Under the pieces are notes generated by a model. The model saw nothing but the letters and a program-made list of their open reading frames with translations. It did not search any database and was not told the origin of the DNA. From Rhynchopus sp. YZ270_cl-10 (taxonomy: Eukaryota; Euglenozoa; Diplonemea; Diplonemida; Diplonemidae), in contig CAXIVB010000011.1 in assembly GCA_964035575.1 (NCBI GenBank), positions 62,001 through 126,000 of the forward strand: DNA of 64,000 bases, in the 5' to 3' direction. A program made the position numbers and the translations under genes. Positions 50,522-63,275 of this stretch are shown piece after piece; position 1 is the first letter of the stretch, and every line of letters starts with the position of its first letter.

Positions 50522-51495
50522 CTGCATCAGACCTGGCAATGCTGTTTTGAATGGTTGAGCCCCTTGGGGGTCCCCAAATGGCCAATTTAGGACCCTTTTA
50601 GGACCCATTTTGGGGTCCAAAAGGGGTCAAAATGGGGTCCTCAGATGGCCCAAGACTATGGTCTCTAGAGGCAATATTGGGTCTTTGGGGTCACCCCATC
50701 CCTGGATCCAAGGGGTCTCCAAATGGGGTACCCCTTTTAGGACCCCTTTTGGGGTGCTCCCAGGCCATTAAATATGTCGAAAAGCGACGTCCACTTGCGT
50801 AGGCTTAGTCCTCTTTTGGGCATGTCGGGTTTAGACAACCCCTGCCAGTCCTAAGTGCTCTAAAAAGGGGTGAAATATGGTGGTCCATTTGAGGACCCCG
50901 ATATGACACTATTTGGCCTGTAGGACCAGGTCCAGATCTGGACCCCAGATGGTCCAAAAGTGCTCCTACTCACATATCGCGCGCGCGCGCGTGGTAAGAG
51001 TACGGGGTCAAAATCGGTGCCCTTCCGGGCCCAGGCCTCTGGAGGCCTGGTGCCCGGAAGGCCCGCCCCGCTGGGGACCTCAGGAGGTCCCAGACCCTGT
51101 GGGGGTCTGGGCCTCACCCCCTCCCGAGGGGGTCTGAGGACCTCCAAACCCCTTGTACGCCCCCATGTCCTGAGGGGGTGCGGTCCAAGGGTTGGGTCAA
51201 AGCACGGAGCACTTGGAGGTCTACAAAGCATGTGGTGCCATACCAGCTCCCCATGTATTGGGTCCTACATGGTGTGGGGTGGTGGCACGAGGTGGCATGT
51301 AGAGGCCATGGCCTCTCCACACCCCTCTCCATACATGGGGGGCGTACAAGGGATATGACCCCATATGGAGAGGTCTTGGGACCTGAGTGCTCTGGGGTGA
51401 GGACCTCCATTTAGAGGTCCAACCCCTTAAATGACCCATATTGGGTGTTTGACCCCCATGAGCTCTTTGGAGCTCTTTGAGCACCTAGACCATTA
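50522..51495. repeat. Core K1 with (CG)7, unit 4
   Basis: (CG)7 at 50978-50991. Same version as units 2 and 3. Confidence 0.8.
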
Positions 51496-52860
51496 GATGT
51501 CCATGAGGTGACAAGACCTCTATAGAAGTATATATGTATATGCATGTTGTGTGCACATGTATATATACATGTATATACCCCCTATAGCCCCTTAAGGGCA
51601 TATGGGTGTATGTACCATGTATGCACATGATATGGTCCATATAAGGACTCATACATCATGTTGGGGTCTTGGGTCATGACCCGTCATGGCATCTTGACAT
51701 GTCCAAATCCATGAAATCAGGTCATATCAAGTGATTTGACCTCTTGACATGAGATGTGATGTCATGACATGATGTTATATGATGTGCACATGTGCACATG
51801 TACATATACATATACATATACATGTTGTATGCACATGTATATATACATGTATATACCCCCTATAGCCCCTTAAGGGCATATGGGTGTATGTACCATGTAT
51901 GCACATGATATGGTCCATATAAGGACTCATACATCATGTTGGGGTCTTGGGTCATGACCCGTCATGGCATCTTGACATGTCCAAATCCATGAAATCAGGT
52001 CATATCAAGTGATTTGACCTCTTGACATGAGATGTGATGTCATGACATGATGTTATATGATGTGCACATGTGCACATGTACATATACATATACATATACA
52101 TGTTGTGTGCACATGTATATATACATGTATATACCCCCTATAGCCCCTTAAGGGCATATGGGTGTATGTACCATGTATGCACATGATATGGTCCATATAA
52201 GGACTCATACATCATGTTGGGGTCTTGGGTCATGACCCGTCATGGCATCTTGACATGTCCAAATCCATGAAATCAGGTCATATCAAGTGATTTGACCTCT
52301 TGACATGAGATGTGGTGATGTCACATGTTGCACATCATGTGCACATATAAGATGTAGAGATGTGTATGCACATACATGTACATATATATACCCCCTATAC
52401 AAGGGAGGGCTATATACATGTATATACATGTAGGTGCATGTACATGTATGTAAGTACATACTGTATATACACCTCTACCCATGCCATATGGGGTCCAAAT
52501 GGGGTCCAAAAGGGTCCATTTATGGGTAGACCCCCATCTCATGACATGTCATGGGTCATGACCCATGAGGTGATATGACATGATATGGCATCTCATGAGA
52601 TGGATAGGTCCTCATCCAATGAGGAGATATGCAACATCATATGATGTAATGCAACTTATATAAGTGCATGTGCACATATGGTTTACCCATATGGCCCATC
52701 ATATGGGATGCATATATGTATATGTATATACATATATATACATGTGTCTACACATGTATGCACCATGTTGCACCTCTTAAAAGAGGTCTAGACCTCTAAA
52801 TATGAGGTCAAATCCATGGATTTGGAGGTCCTCAGATCTCAGGACCTCCCATTTTGAGGA
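51496..52860. repeat. 278-bp array plus tail, M2, unit 4
   Basis: Three copies of the 'catataaggactc' type, as in units 2 and 3. Confidence 0.9.
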
Positions 52861-53604
52861 CCCCCTCAGATCTTGGGACCCCCTCAGATCCAGGGTAGGG
52901 ACCCCAAATGGCACCTTTATACCCCCTTTTGGGACCTCCCCACATGGTGTAAGAGGTGCCCCACACCCCTACATATAGGGTATATGCCCTAGGCTGTATA
53001 GGGGGTGTATAGGGGTATATAAAGGTGTATGTACACTTATATACATGTGCATGCACATATATATACATGTATATATAGGTCCTCAGATCCCATGACCCTC
53101 CATTTGGGGGTCTGGAGACCTCAGGACCCCATTTTGGGACCCTCCTCAGATCTTGGGACCCCCTCCAGATCTGGGGATAGGACCCCAAAGGGACCCATTT
53201 GGACCCCATTTGAGGACCATTGGCATCATGTGTGGACACCCCCTTTTCCACCATGTATGCCATTTGATCTACTCTCCCTATACATATGCCCTAAATGGAC
53301 ATAACCCCATATGATCCCATATGTGTTATATGACCACTTTGGAGCACCTTTATATGCATAGGGTGGGGACCCCATATGGGCCCTTTTAGACCCCTTCCAA
53401 AAGGGGGTCTAAAGCATGTACACCTCCTTACACTCCATGTGTATGGTGGTGTATAGGTTAAGGGGCTATATAGGGCATAATGGGTACATGTACATACACA
53501 TGTGTTGCACGTCATGTGCATCATGTTGGCATGTCATGAGGTGGTCCAAAAGGGTGATCACCAGATGACCCCATTTTGGGACCCCTCCCATTTTAAGAGG
53601 TCCG

Positions 53605-54319
53605 CTGCATCAGACCGGGCCATCCTGGTTTGAACCGTTTGGGGACCTCAGGACCCCCAAATGGGCTGAATTGACCCCTTTTAGGGTCCTCAAAAGGACC
53701 CATTTTGGGGTCAAAAGGGGGTCAAAATGGGGTCCATATGGTGACCCATACTATGGTCTATATAGGCAATATATGGGTCCTGGACCCTCCTCATGCCTGG
53801 ACCCGAGGTGCTCCAAAGGGGGGTACCCAAAGTGGTCCATTAAATAGGAGGCCTTCAGACCCCTTAGGGGTCCAAAAGATGTCGAAACCCGACATCTACC
53901 TGGACCCCCGGAGGTCCCAAAAGGGCCATGTCGGGTTTATACAACCCCTGCCAGTCCTAAGTGCCATAAAAAGGGTGATATTTGGTGGTCCATTCTGAGA
54001 CCCCAATATGACACTATTTGGCCTGTAGACCATGGTCCAGATCTGGACCCCAGATGGTCCAAAAGGGGGTGCAACTAACATATCGCGCGCGCGCGCGTGG
54101 TAAGAGGTAGTTTATAAAATCGGCGCTTCCCAGGACCCCAGACCCCAGGAGGTGGTCTCAGGGGGTCTGAGGGGTTGGGAGGGGTCTGGAGCCATGAGGG
54201 GTCTGGACCACCCACCCTGTGGAGATGGCTGGTGGTCTGTAGGGAGGTGGCCAAAAGGGGTGTTTATACCCCTATGGCGCCTCAAGCCCTTTAAGTGCTG
54301 TTGAGCACCCAATGCATTA
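53605..54319. repeat. Core K2 with (CG)7, unit 4
   Basis: The palindrome reads ggacccccggaggtcc at 53902-53917, as in unit 2. (CG)7 at 54084-54097. Confidence 0.8.
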
Positions 54320-56828
54320 GATGTCCATGAGGTGACAAGACCTCTATAGAAGTATATATGGTAGGTATGGGGTGCATGCCCATATACCACCATATGCCCC
54401 CAATGGCCCTTTAGGACCATGTGGGCCATGTGCATCATATGTGGTGTACATGCATGGATATGGACTCGCATGGGTCCAGACCCATGGTTTACCCCATTTC
54501 ACCCAATTTGGGTGCATGTGCCAAAATGGCCTAAATGCCTGAAATGGGGCATATTTGGATGTTGAGACCTTTTGGGACCATGTCAAGACATGACATGACA
54601 TCCAATATGTTATACATCATATGTACATGTATATATACATATATGTATATACATGTATATACCCCCGTATAGCCCCTTAGGGCATATGGGTGTATGTACC
54701 ATGTATGCACATGATATGGTCCATATGTGGACTCATACATCATGTTGGGGTCTTGGGTCATGACCCGTCATGGCATCTTGACATGTCCAAATCCATGAAA
54801 TCAGGTCATATCAGGTGATTTGACCTCTTGACATGAGATGTGGTGATGTCACATGTTGCACATCATGTGCACATATAAGATGTAGAGATGTGTATGCACA
54901 TACATGTACATATATATACCCCCTATACAAGGGAGGGCTATATACATGTATATACATGTAGGTGCATGTACATGTATGTAAGTACATACTGTATATACAC
55001 CTCTACCCATGCCATATGGGGTCCAAATGGGGTCCAAAAGGGTCCATTTATGGGTAGACCCCCATCTCATGACATGTCATGGGTCATGACCCATGAGGTG
55101 ATATGACATGATATGGCATCTCATGAGATGGATAGGTCCTCATCCAATGAGGAGATATGCAACATCATATGATGTAATGCAACTTATATAAGTGCATGTG
55201 CACATATGGTTTACCCATATGGCCCATCATATGGGATGCATATATGTATATGTATATACATATATATACATGTGTCTACACATGTATGCACCATGTTGCA
55301 CCTCTTAAAAGAGGTCTAGACCTCTAAATATGAGGTCAAATCCATGGATTTGGAGGTCCTCAGATCTCAGGACCTCCCATTTTGAGGACCCCCTCAGATC
55401 TTGGGACCCCCTCAGATCCAGGGTAGGGACCCCAAATGGCACCTTTATACCCCCTTTTGGGACCTCCCCACATGGTGTAAGAGGTGCCCCACACCCCTAC
55501 ATATAGGGTATATGCCCTAGGCTGTATAGGGGGTGTATAGGGGGTATATAAAGGTGTATGTACACTTATATACATGTGCATGCACATATATATACATGTA
55601 TATATAGGTCCTCAGATCCCATGACCCTCCATTTGGGGGTCTGGAGACCTCAGGACCCCATTTTGGGACCCCTCCAGATCTGGGGGTAGGACCCCAAATG
55701 GCTCACCTTAGATGTCCATGAGGTGACAAGACCTCTATAGAAGTATATATGGTAGGTATGGGGTGCATGCCCATATACCACCATATGCCCCCAATGGCCC
55801 TTTAGGACCATGTGGGCCATGTGCATCATATGTGGTGTACATGCATGGATATGGACTCGCATGGGTCCAGACCCATGGTTTACCCCATTTCACCCAATTT
55901 GGGTGCATGTGCCAAAATGGCCTAAATGCCTGAAATGGGGCATATTTGGATGTTGAGACCTTTTGGGACCATGTCAAGACATGACATGACATCCAATATG
56001 TTATACATCATATGTACATGTATATATACATATATGTATATACATGTATATACCCCCGTATAGCCCCTTAGGGCATATAGGTGTATATAGCATGTATGCA
56101 CATGATATGGTCCATATGTGGACACATACATCATGTTGGGGTCTTGGGTCATGACCCGTCATGGCATCTTGACATGTCCAAATCCATGAAATCAGGTCAT
56201 ATCAGGTGATTTGACCTCTTGACATGAGATGTGGTGATGTCACATGTTGCACATCATGTGCACATATAAGATGTAGAGATGTGTATGCACATACATGTAC
56301 ATATATATACCCCCTATACAAGGGAGGGCTATATACATGTATATACATGTAGGTGCATGTACATGTATGTAAGTACATACTGTATATACACCTCTACCCA
56401 TGCCATATGGGGTCCAAATGGGGTCCAAAAGGGTCCATTTATGGGTAGACCCCCATCTCATGACATGTCATGGGTCATGACCCATGAGGTGATATGACAT
56501 GATATGGCATCTCATGAGATGGATAGGTCCTCATCCAATGAGGAGATATGCAACATCATATGATGTAATGCAACTTATATAAGTGCATGTGCACATATGG
56601 TTTACCCATATGGCCCATCAGATGGGATGCATATATGTATATGTATATACATATATATACATGTGTCTACACATGTATGCACCATGTTGCACCTCTTAAA
56701 AGAGGTCTAGACCTCTAAATATGAGGTCAAATCCATGGATTTGGAGGTCCTCAGATCTCAGGACCTCTCATTTTGGGACCCCCTCAGATCTTGGGACCCC
56801 CTCAGATCCAGGGTAGGGACCCCAAATG
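54320..56828. repeat. 1390-bp tandem duplication with M3 and M4, unit 4
   Basis: Copy starts at 54320 and 55711; same variants as units 2 and 3. Confidence 0.9.
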
Positions 56829-58251
56829 ACCCCTTTTAGACCCCTTTTGGACCCCCTATTAGGGCCTTTAGGGCCTTTATGGGGTGCCCACAGGGGTACG
56901 TAGGGTGCCTACAGGGGCTCCCAATGGCCCTCCCCTTAAGGGGCCATTTGGGTACCCCATGAGCCCCCATGTGTCCCCATGGGTGCCATGTAGTCCCGTT
57001 AGGCCCATTTGACCCCTATGGCCTCAGACCCCTCAGGACCCCAAAAGGGGTCCAAAAGGGGTCATTTTAGGGGTACCCCCCAAAATGGGGTGTGCAGCTA
57101 ATTGGGTCATATATAGGGCAAAATGGCCCTTTTCCGTTCTGGACACTTTTATACAGAGAGTAGTCCAAAAGTGACACAAAACGGGAAGTACGTGAAAAAG
57201 GGGTTTGGGGATTTCAGGCCCCAAAATGGCCGGGCGGCAGGAAGGTCCATTTTGAGGGTACCCCCAAATGACCCAATTTGGGGGGTCTGAGGACCCCAAA
57301 TGACCCCATTTTAGGACCCCTCAGGACCCCAAATGGCCCCATTTAGGGTCCTCAGAGGTCCTGGGGGTCTGGGGCCATGGTGCCCAAGGGGTATACTATG
57401 AGCCCCTTAGGATGTGGGAGGGCCACATCCATAGCACGAAGGGCACCATAGTGCACCTCACCCCACCTCCTACGGGTGCCCAAAGGGCATCCCAATGCCC
57501 CACCTCTATTGACCACTAGGAGGAAGGGACGCAAGCACCTGCTGGTCCGATCGTCCATAGGGATGCCCTCCCACGGGTAGACATAGGGGCAAGGAGGAGC
57601 CAGCACGGTGGTGACACACGTCCAAGCAAGGCAGACCGCTAGGGATAGCTGGCGCAGGTAAGGGTTGCATCCAGCCTCTAGTGCACTTTGAAGTAGGCCC
57701 CAGAACCGATAGGTGCACACGTGCGCCGCTAGGGGCGGGGACTTCATGCACATAGTGCAGCACCTCCCATAGGGAGTTGCTGTGCATGTGTAGTGAGCTG
57801 GCCCACGGAGTGTCGGAGCCTTGCAGGCGCAATGACGGGGGTCAGCGAGTACTTGACCTCAGGAGCCCTTGACCATCCGAAAGGTCCGCAGGAGGATCAG
57901 AGCGTAGCGGTTGGCCGCCAGGATGGGCAGGGCTTACCTCACCTCAAGAGACCTTGGCTCATCCGAAAGGTCCGAAGGAGGATCAGAGCGCAGCGGGTGG
58001 CCGCCAGGATGAACAGGGCTTACCTCACCTCAAGCACGCTCCACCTCAAGAGGCTCTGTTAGTAGACCTCGGGCTAGAGGGCTTACTTGACCTTAAGTAG
58101 CGGGTTCGAAGAGCACGTAGCCCGAAGGGTCAGGACGGAGTTACGCCGTAGTACTGATGCCCCCGCTTACCTCGACCTGACCTCACTTCCGCCCATGGGT
58201 GGCGAGACCCTCCATTATGCTTGCGGCACTGGTGGCACACCAGGGCCGATA

Positions 58252-58413
58252 CGGCCTGAGCACAGCGAGGGAGGAGGACGTAGCCCGTAGGGCAAGGACG
58301 GGCCACGGCCTGAGCACAGCGAGGGAGGAGGACGTAGCCCGTAGGGCAAGGACGGGCCACGGCCTGAGCACAGCGAGGGAGGAGGACGTAGCCCGTAGGG
58401 CAAGGACGGGTAT
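58252..58413. repeat. 54-bp minisatellite, 3 copies, unit 5
   Basis: Copies start at 58252, 58306 and 58360, with the 'gta' loop throughout. Confidence 0.9.
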
Positions 58414-58613
58414 ACGGCCACCCCAAAGGGGAGGGAGGAGGATGTCCCATAGGGACAGCCGGGTGGGCGCACAGCGCCGAACGGCCACTCCGAAGGAGCG
58501 GGAGGAGGATGGACCAAAGGGACAGCCGGGCCGGGAGCGCAGCGACAGGGAGCGCAGCGACCTAACGGCCACCCCGAAGGGGCGGGAGGAGGGGAGTCCG
58601 AAGGACAAGGACG

Positions 58614-58670
58614 GGAGGCCTCCGCCTAGGACGCCCTTCACATGTGAAGGTGCATGTCCACGCGGAGGCC
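58614..58670. repeat. Variable hairpin locus, short form, unit 5
   Basis: As in units 3 and 4; inner palindrome at 58635-58650. Confidence 0.75.
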
Positions 58671-60809
58671 CAAGGTCTAGGTCCCTGTAGGGACCATAGG
58701 CCGTGAGCGCAGAGGAAGACTCCGATAGAGCTCCCATGGTCTGGTGGGCCAAGACCATGGCCCGACCCTTTACCTTCAGGTAAAGGGGAAGGGCTGGAGG
58801 GCACCTGTAAGGTGCCCGATCCTTTGGGCGAGCCAAGGAGCGTACGGCCACCTCACCTTGCAGGTCTAAGGTGGGTGTACAGCCCTTGGGGTCATGCTGC
58901 ATAAGGCGGCTGACGGAGCTCCCTGCATCATCCTGATTCAGGATGGTAGCATGGGGCTGCATGACTCCTTGGCGAGCCCAAAGGCATTTATAGGGTCTAC
59001 CCTTTGGAAGACCCTATAACGGTGCAACGTAGTGGAGCCTACGCATAAGCCTCAATACAGGGTATGTAGGCTGTATGGGGTACCCATACTAGATATGGGC
59101 CATATCATGTACCCATATCATATGACGTCAGTGGATGTCCAGTGGCATCATATCCGCACAAAGGGCTAAAAAGAGGGTCTCCATATGACACCCGGTGAAA
59201 TCCATTTGATGCCACCTGGGGGTAATGGAGGTCCAAAAGTGAGACACCCTTTTGGACCCCTATTTGGAGCATATGGCCCCATATGGCCTGTGTAGCCATG
59301 TGAGGTCCCATAGCGGGTCCTCCTAAAGTGCCCAAAAGGGCTAAAAAGAGGGTCTCCATATGACACCCGGTGAAATCCATTTGATGCCGCCTGGGGGTGA
59401 TGGAGGTCCAAAAGTGAGACACCCTTTTGGACCCCCTTTTGGCCCATAGGGCCCAGATGGCCATATAGGGGTCCTACCCCTTAGGACCCCATTTGGTCAC
59501 GGGTGTTTTGGGGTACCTCCAAATAGGTGGTCCGTTTGAGACCCCCTATTTGACACTATATGGCCTGTAGGACCAGGTCCCAATATGGACCCCTCCAGAC
59601 CACTAGTGTCAGTTTTGAGGACCCCATTTGGCCCTTTTGAGGACCCCATTTTGACCCCTTTTGGGACCCCTCTGGAGGTCCTTGGGTAAGGGGACCTGCC
59701 TTACACAGAGACCTCGGGTCCCAGGGGTATAGTCTCAGGCCTGTAGACCCCCTCAGGTGCCTTACACGGGCTTGTAGACCCCCTGGCCCAAGACCCCCAT
59801 TTTGACCCCTTTTGGGACCCCTCATCTCCCGGTCCCTATAGGGGCTCAAATGGCCCTTTTCGGGTTTGGACCGTTTTATACAGGGACCAATCCAAAAGTG
59901 ACACAAAACGGGTGGTACCCCAAAAAGGGGGTCCTCCGGATTTGGGTCCATTTTGGGGTCGGGCGCCAGGAAGGTCCCTTTTTGGGGTACCCCCAAAATG
60001 GCCCTTTTGACCCCATTTTGACCCCTTTTGGACCCCATTTTGACCCCTTTTGGACCCCTTTTGGACCCCTTTTGGGGCCCTTTAGGGCCCTTTAGGGGGT
60101 CCCAAGGGGTGCCCACAGGGCTCCCAAGGCCCCTCCCCTCAAGGGGCCCTGGGGGTGTCCTGGGGGTCCATGGGGTCCCATGGGGTCCCAAGGGGTCCCA
60201 TATGGGGTACCCCAAGGGTAGGGGCCCAGGCCCCCAAAGGGGGTCCCAAAAGGGGTCCCAAAAGGGGTCCTAAAATGGCCCTTTTGACCCCATTTTGGCA
60301 CCGGCCGATGGGTCCGCCAGGGGGCAAAAGTAGGCAAAACGACTATTTTATGAGGTGCCATTATGCCTCCTAAATGGCCCTTTTTGGACCCCTTTTGACC
60401 CCCTTTTTGGACCCCTTTTGGACCCCATTTGGACCCCCTCAGCCCTCTCTCAGGAGGGCTAAGGAGGCCTAATAAGGGGTTATATGTAGGTGTATGTACC
60501 TATATACATGCCCCCAGGCAAGGGTCCCCTTAGGGGCCCTGTGCACATGGCATCCCCATGTGCATATAGGTCCTCATACCCCTCCATACCCTCTATACCC
60601 CCTAAAAGGGGGTCTGGAGGGGTACCCAAGGGGTCCAAATTGCCCCATTTTGGGGTCCTCAGGACCTCCAAAAAGGCATAAAAAGGCCCTTTTTGGGCCC
60701 CTCAGAGCCCTCAAATAGGGGGCTCAGGGGGTCCCAAAGGGTGTATATATTGGGTACCATGTATGCAATGAAACGTACCCCTCTTGAGAGGGGTCCCGGA
60801 GCATGCCTT

Positions 60810-60851
60810 ACCTTAAAACTATTAGGTCGCGTGCACCAAATAGTTTTAGGT
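60810..60851. repeat. Strong stem-loop, unit 5
   Basis: Same stem and loop, no change seen. Confidence 0.75.
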
Positions 60852-61054
60852 CATGGTAATGTCCCCATTTATGGACATAAAGGGCCATAAAGTGGACATC
60901 ATGCCCTGGGTCATGACCCATGGCATGTCATGAGATGGGGGTACCCCCATGGATTGACCCCATATGACCCCATTTGGACCCCTTTAGACCCCTTGGCCAG
61001 CTCCCCACATGGTGTGAGAGGTGCTGTGCCATACTACATATGGGTGTATACACC

Positions 61055-61721
61055 CTATGGGTACAGGGGGCTATATGGGTACATATGTATGTACATGTAC
61101 ATACATGTATATACATATATGTATATATATATATGTATATGTACACATATATGTTGATGTACAAAGTGCTCAACATCTATTTATGTCATGTCATGTCATC
61201 AAATTGGATGATCACCATTTTGGACATGATGCCATTTCATGACATGTCATGGGTCTGGACCCATCCCCACATCTTATACGACCTCTTATCACATGATGTA
61301 CATGTTGTATAGTGGTGGTATATAGGTGTATATAGGGCCATAGGGCTATGGGGCTATATAGGGGTATATGGGTACATATGTATGTATATACATGCATACA
61401 TACATATATATATATGTATGTGTACACATATATGTTGATGTACAAAGTGCTCAACATCTATTTATGTCATGTCATGTCATCAAATTGGATGATCACCATT
61501 TTGGACATGATGCTATTTCATATCACTTCATGGATCTAGACCCATCTCAACATCTGATACAACCTCTTAGCACATGATGTACATGTTGTATAGTGGTGGT
61601 ATATAGGTGTATATAGGGTCATAGGGCTATGGGGCTATATAGGGGTATATGGGCACATATGTATGTGTATATACATGCATACACATATATACATGTACAC
61701 CCCACGACCTCCTAAGCACTG
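61055..61721. repeat. 281-bp tandem array left of the slot, unit 5 (chimeric)
   Basis: The first copy starts like the diverged copy of other units but continues after about 61150 as a regular copy (ttgatgtacaaagtgc). A second copy starts at 61348. A third starts at 61629 and breaks off into the slot flank. The left half thus joins directly to an inner copy, as expected from unequal recombination within the array. Confidence 0.85.
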
Positions 61722-61755
61722 ACCCCATTCCGTCATATCAGGTGTCGACCCCCAA

Positions 61756-61962
61756 GAGTGCTATTTACACCATCATCCGCTACTTGCTCTTTTGGCATGT
61801 GGCTTGCCCATGCTACTGCTACTGCTCCTACACCCCCTTATACAGTACATGGCATGCACTATGCAGGATGCGCTGCTTAGCACCTCTAATGCTCTGAGCA
61901 GTACACGACATCAGCTATCTCCATCAGCACTGATGACCACGGAGGTGCTGAGTGCTCCGTAC
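61756..61962 (+). other. Third, unidentified gene module in the same slot, unit 5
   Basis: The slot content here resembles neither the cob nor the nad4 piece. The left flank keeps 'accccattccgt' (61722-61733) and 'gacccccaa' (61747-61755); the right flank resumes at 'cccatatcgtgaggtcagg'. One frame is open to 61974 and reads like a membrane segment (LLALLACGLPMLLLLLHP, then a more polar part). A second frame is open through the whole slot if TGA is Trp. I could not assign either to a mitochondrial protein. It may be a fast-evolving subunit, an rRNA piece, or a sequence needing RNA editing before it looks familiar. Its module status rests on position and on the abrupt loss of similarity to the other units at both edges. 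Confidence 0.6.
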
Positions 61963-62239
61963 CCCATATCGTGAGGTCAGGTAAACGTCACCTTAAAGTA
62001 ACACATTTTACCCCGACCGTGTAGGCAGGGTGTATGCCCATGACACTAGGCTCTGGGTGTCCCCATCCCTATACCCCTAAATAAGGGGTAAAAAGGGGTG
62101 TCAGGACCTGGTCCAAAAGGGTCCAAAAGGTGTAAATGGGGGTGATCCAATGTGCTCAGCACATCACCTCATCTCCTTATCCATCCACTTCATCATCCAT
62201 TAACAGGATGGACATGTCCATTTAACTGTATGTGCATGT
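61963..62239. other. Constant block right of the slot, unit 5
   Basis: Combines 'cgtgaggtcagg' (as in unit 3) with the intact 'tgtgctcagcaca' stem (as in unit 1) and has one extra g in 'aatgggggtgatcc'. It is therefore a third version of the constant region. Confidence 0.55.
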
Positions 62240-63275
62240 ATGCACATGCATGCATATATACATGTATATACCCCCTATAGCCCCTTAAGGGCATATGGGT
62301 GTATGTACCATGTATGCACATGATATGGTCCATATGTGGACTCATACATCATGTTGGGGTCTTGGGTCATGACCCGTCATGACATCTTGACATGTCCAAA
62401 TCCATGAAATCAGGTCATATCAAGTGATTTGACCTCTTGACATGAGATGTGATGTCATGACATGATGTTATATGATGTGCACATGTGCACATATACATAT
62501 ACATATACATATACATGTTGTATGCACATGTATATATACATGTATATACCCCCGTATAGCCCTTAAGGGCATATAGGTGTATATACCATGTATGCACATG
62601 ATATGGTCCATATGTGGACTCATACATCATGTTGGGGTCTTGGGTCATGACCCGTCATGACATCTTGACATGTCCAAATCCATGAAATCAGGTCATATCA
62701 AGTGATTTGACCTCTTGACATGAGATGTGGTGATGTCACATGTTGCACATCATGTGCACATATAAGATGTAGAGATGTGTATGCACATACATATACATAT
62801 ATATACCCCCTATACAAGGGAGGGCTATATACATGTATATACATGTAGGTGCATGTACATGTATGTAAGTACATACTGTATATACACCTCTACCCATGCC
62901 ATATGGGGTCTAAATGGGGTCCAAAAGGGTCCATTTATGGGTAGACCCCCATCTCATGACATGTCATGGGTCATGACCCATGAGGTGATATGACATGATA
63001 TGGCATCTCATGAGATGGATAGGTCCTCATCCAATGAGGAGATATGCAACATCATATGATGTAATGCAACTTATATAAGTGCATGTGCACATATGGTTTA
63101 CCCATATGGCCCATCATATGGGATGCATATATGTATATGTATATACATATATATACATGTGTCTACACATGTATGCACCATGTTGCACCTCTTAAAAGAG
63201 GTCTAGACCTCTAAATATGAGGTCAAATCCATGGATTTGGAGGTCCTCAGATCTCAGGACCTCCCATTTTGGGGA
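62240..63275. repeat. 278-bp array plus tail, M1, unit 5
   Basis: Two copies with a private mark, 'cccgtcatgacatc', in both. The second copy has the 'cccccgtatagccc' form seen in M2 of unit 1, so array variants move between loci. Confidence 0.9.

Larger units (their letters stand above)
43400..57591. repeat. Macro-repeat unit 4, near-perfect copy of unit 3
   Basis: Every landmark lies exactly 14192 bases after its counterpart in unit 3. The only difference I noticed by eye is the 16-base palindrome at 53902-53917, which is the reverse complement of the one at 39710-39725. Such identity fits two passes around one circular molecule, a true tandem dimer, or assembly duplication. Gene-free blocks: 44971-45247, 45292-46270, 49322-50521, 52861-53604, 56829-57368. 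Confidence 0.9.
57369..59102. repeat. GC-rich hairpin block across the unit 4/5 border
   Basis: Same version as in units 3 and 4, although the module further right in unit 5 is different. This part of the constant region is therefore not module-specific. Confidence 0.8.
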
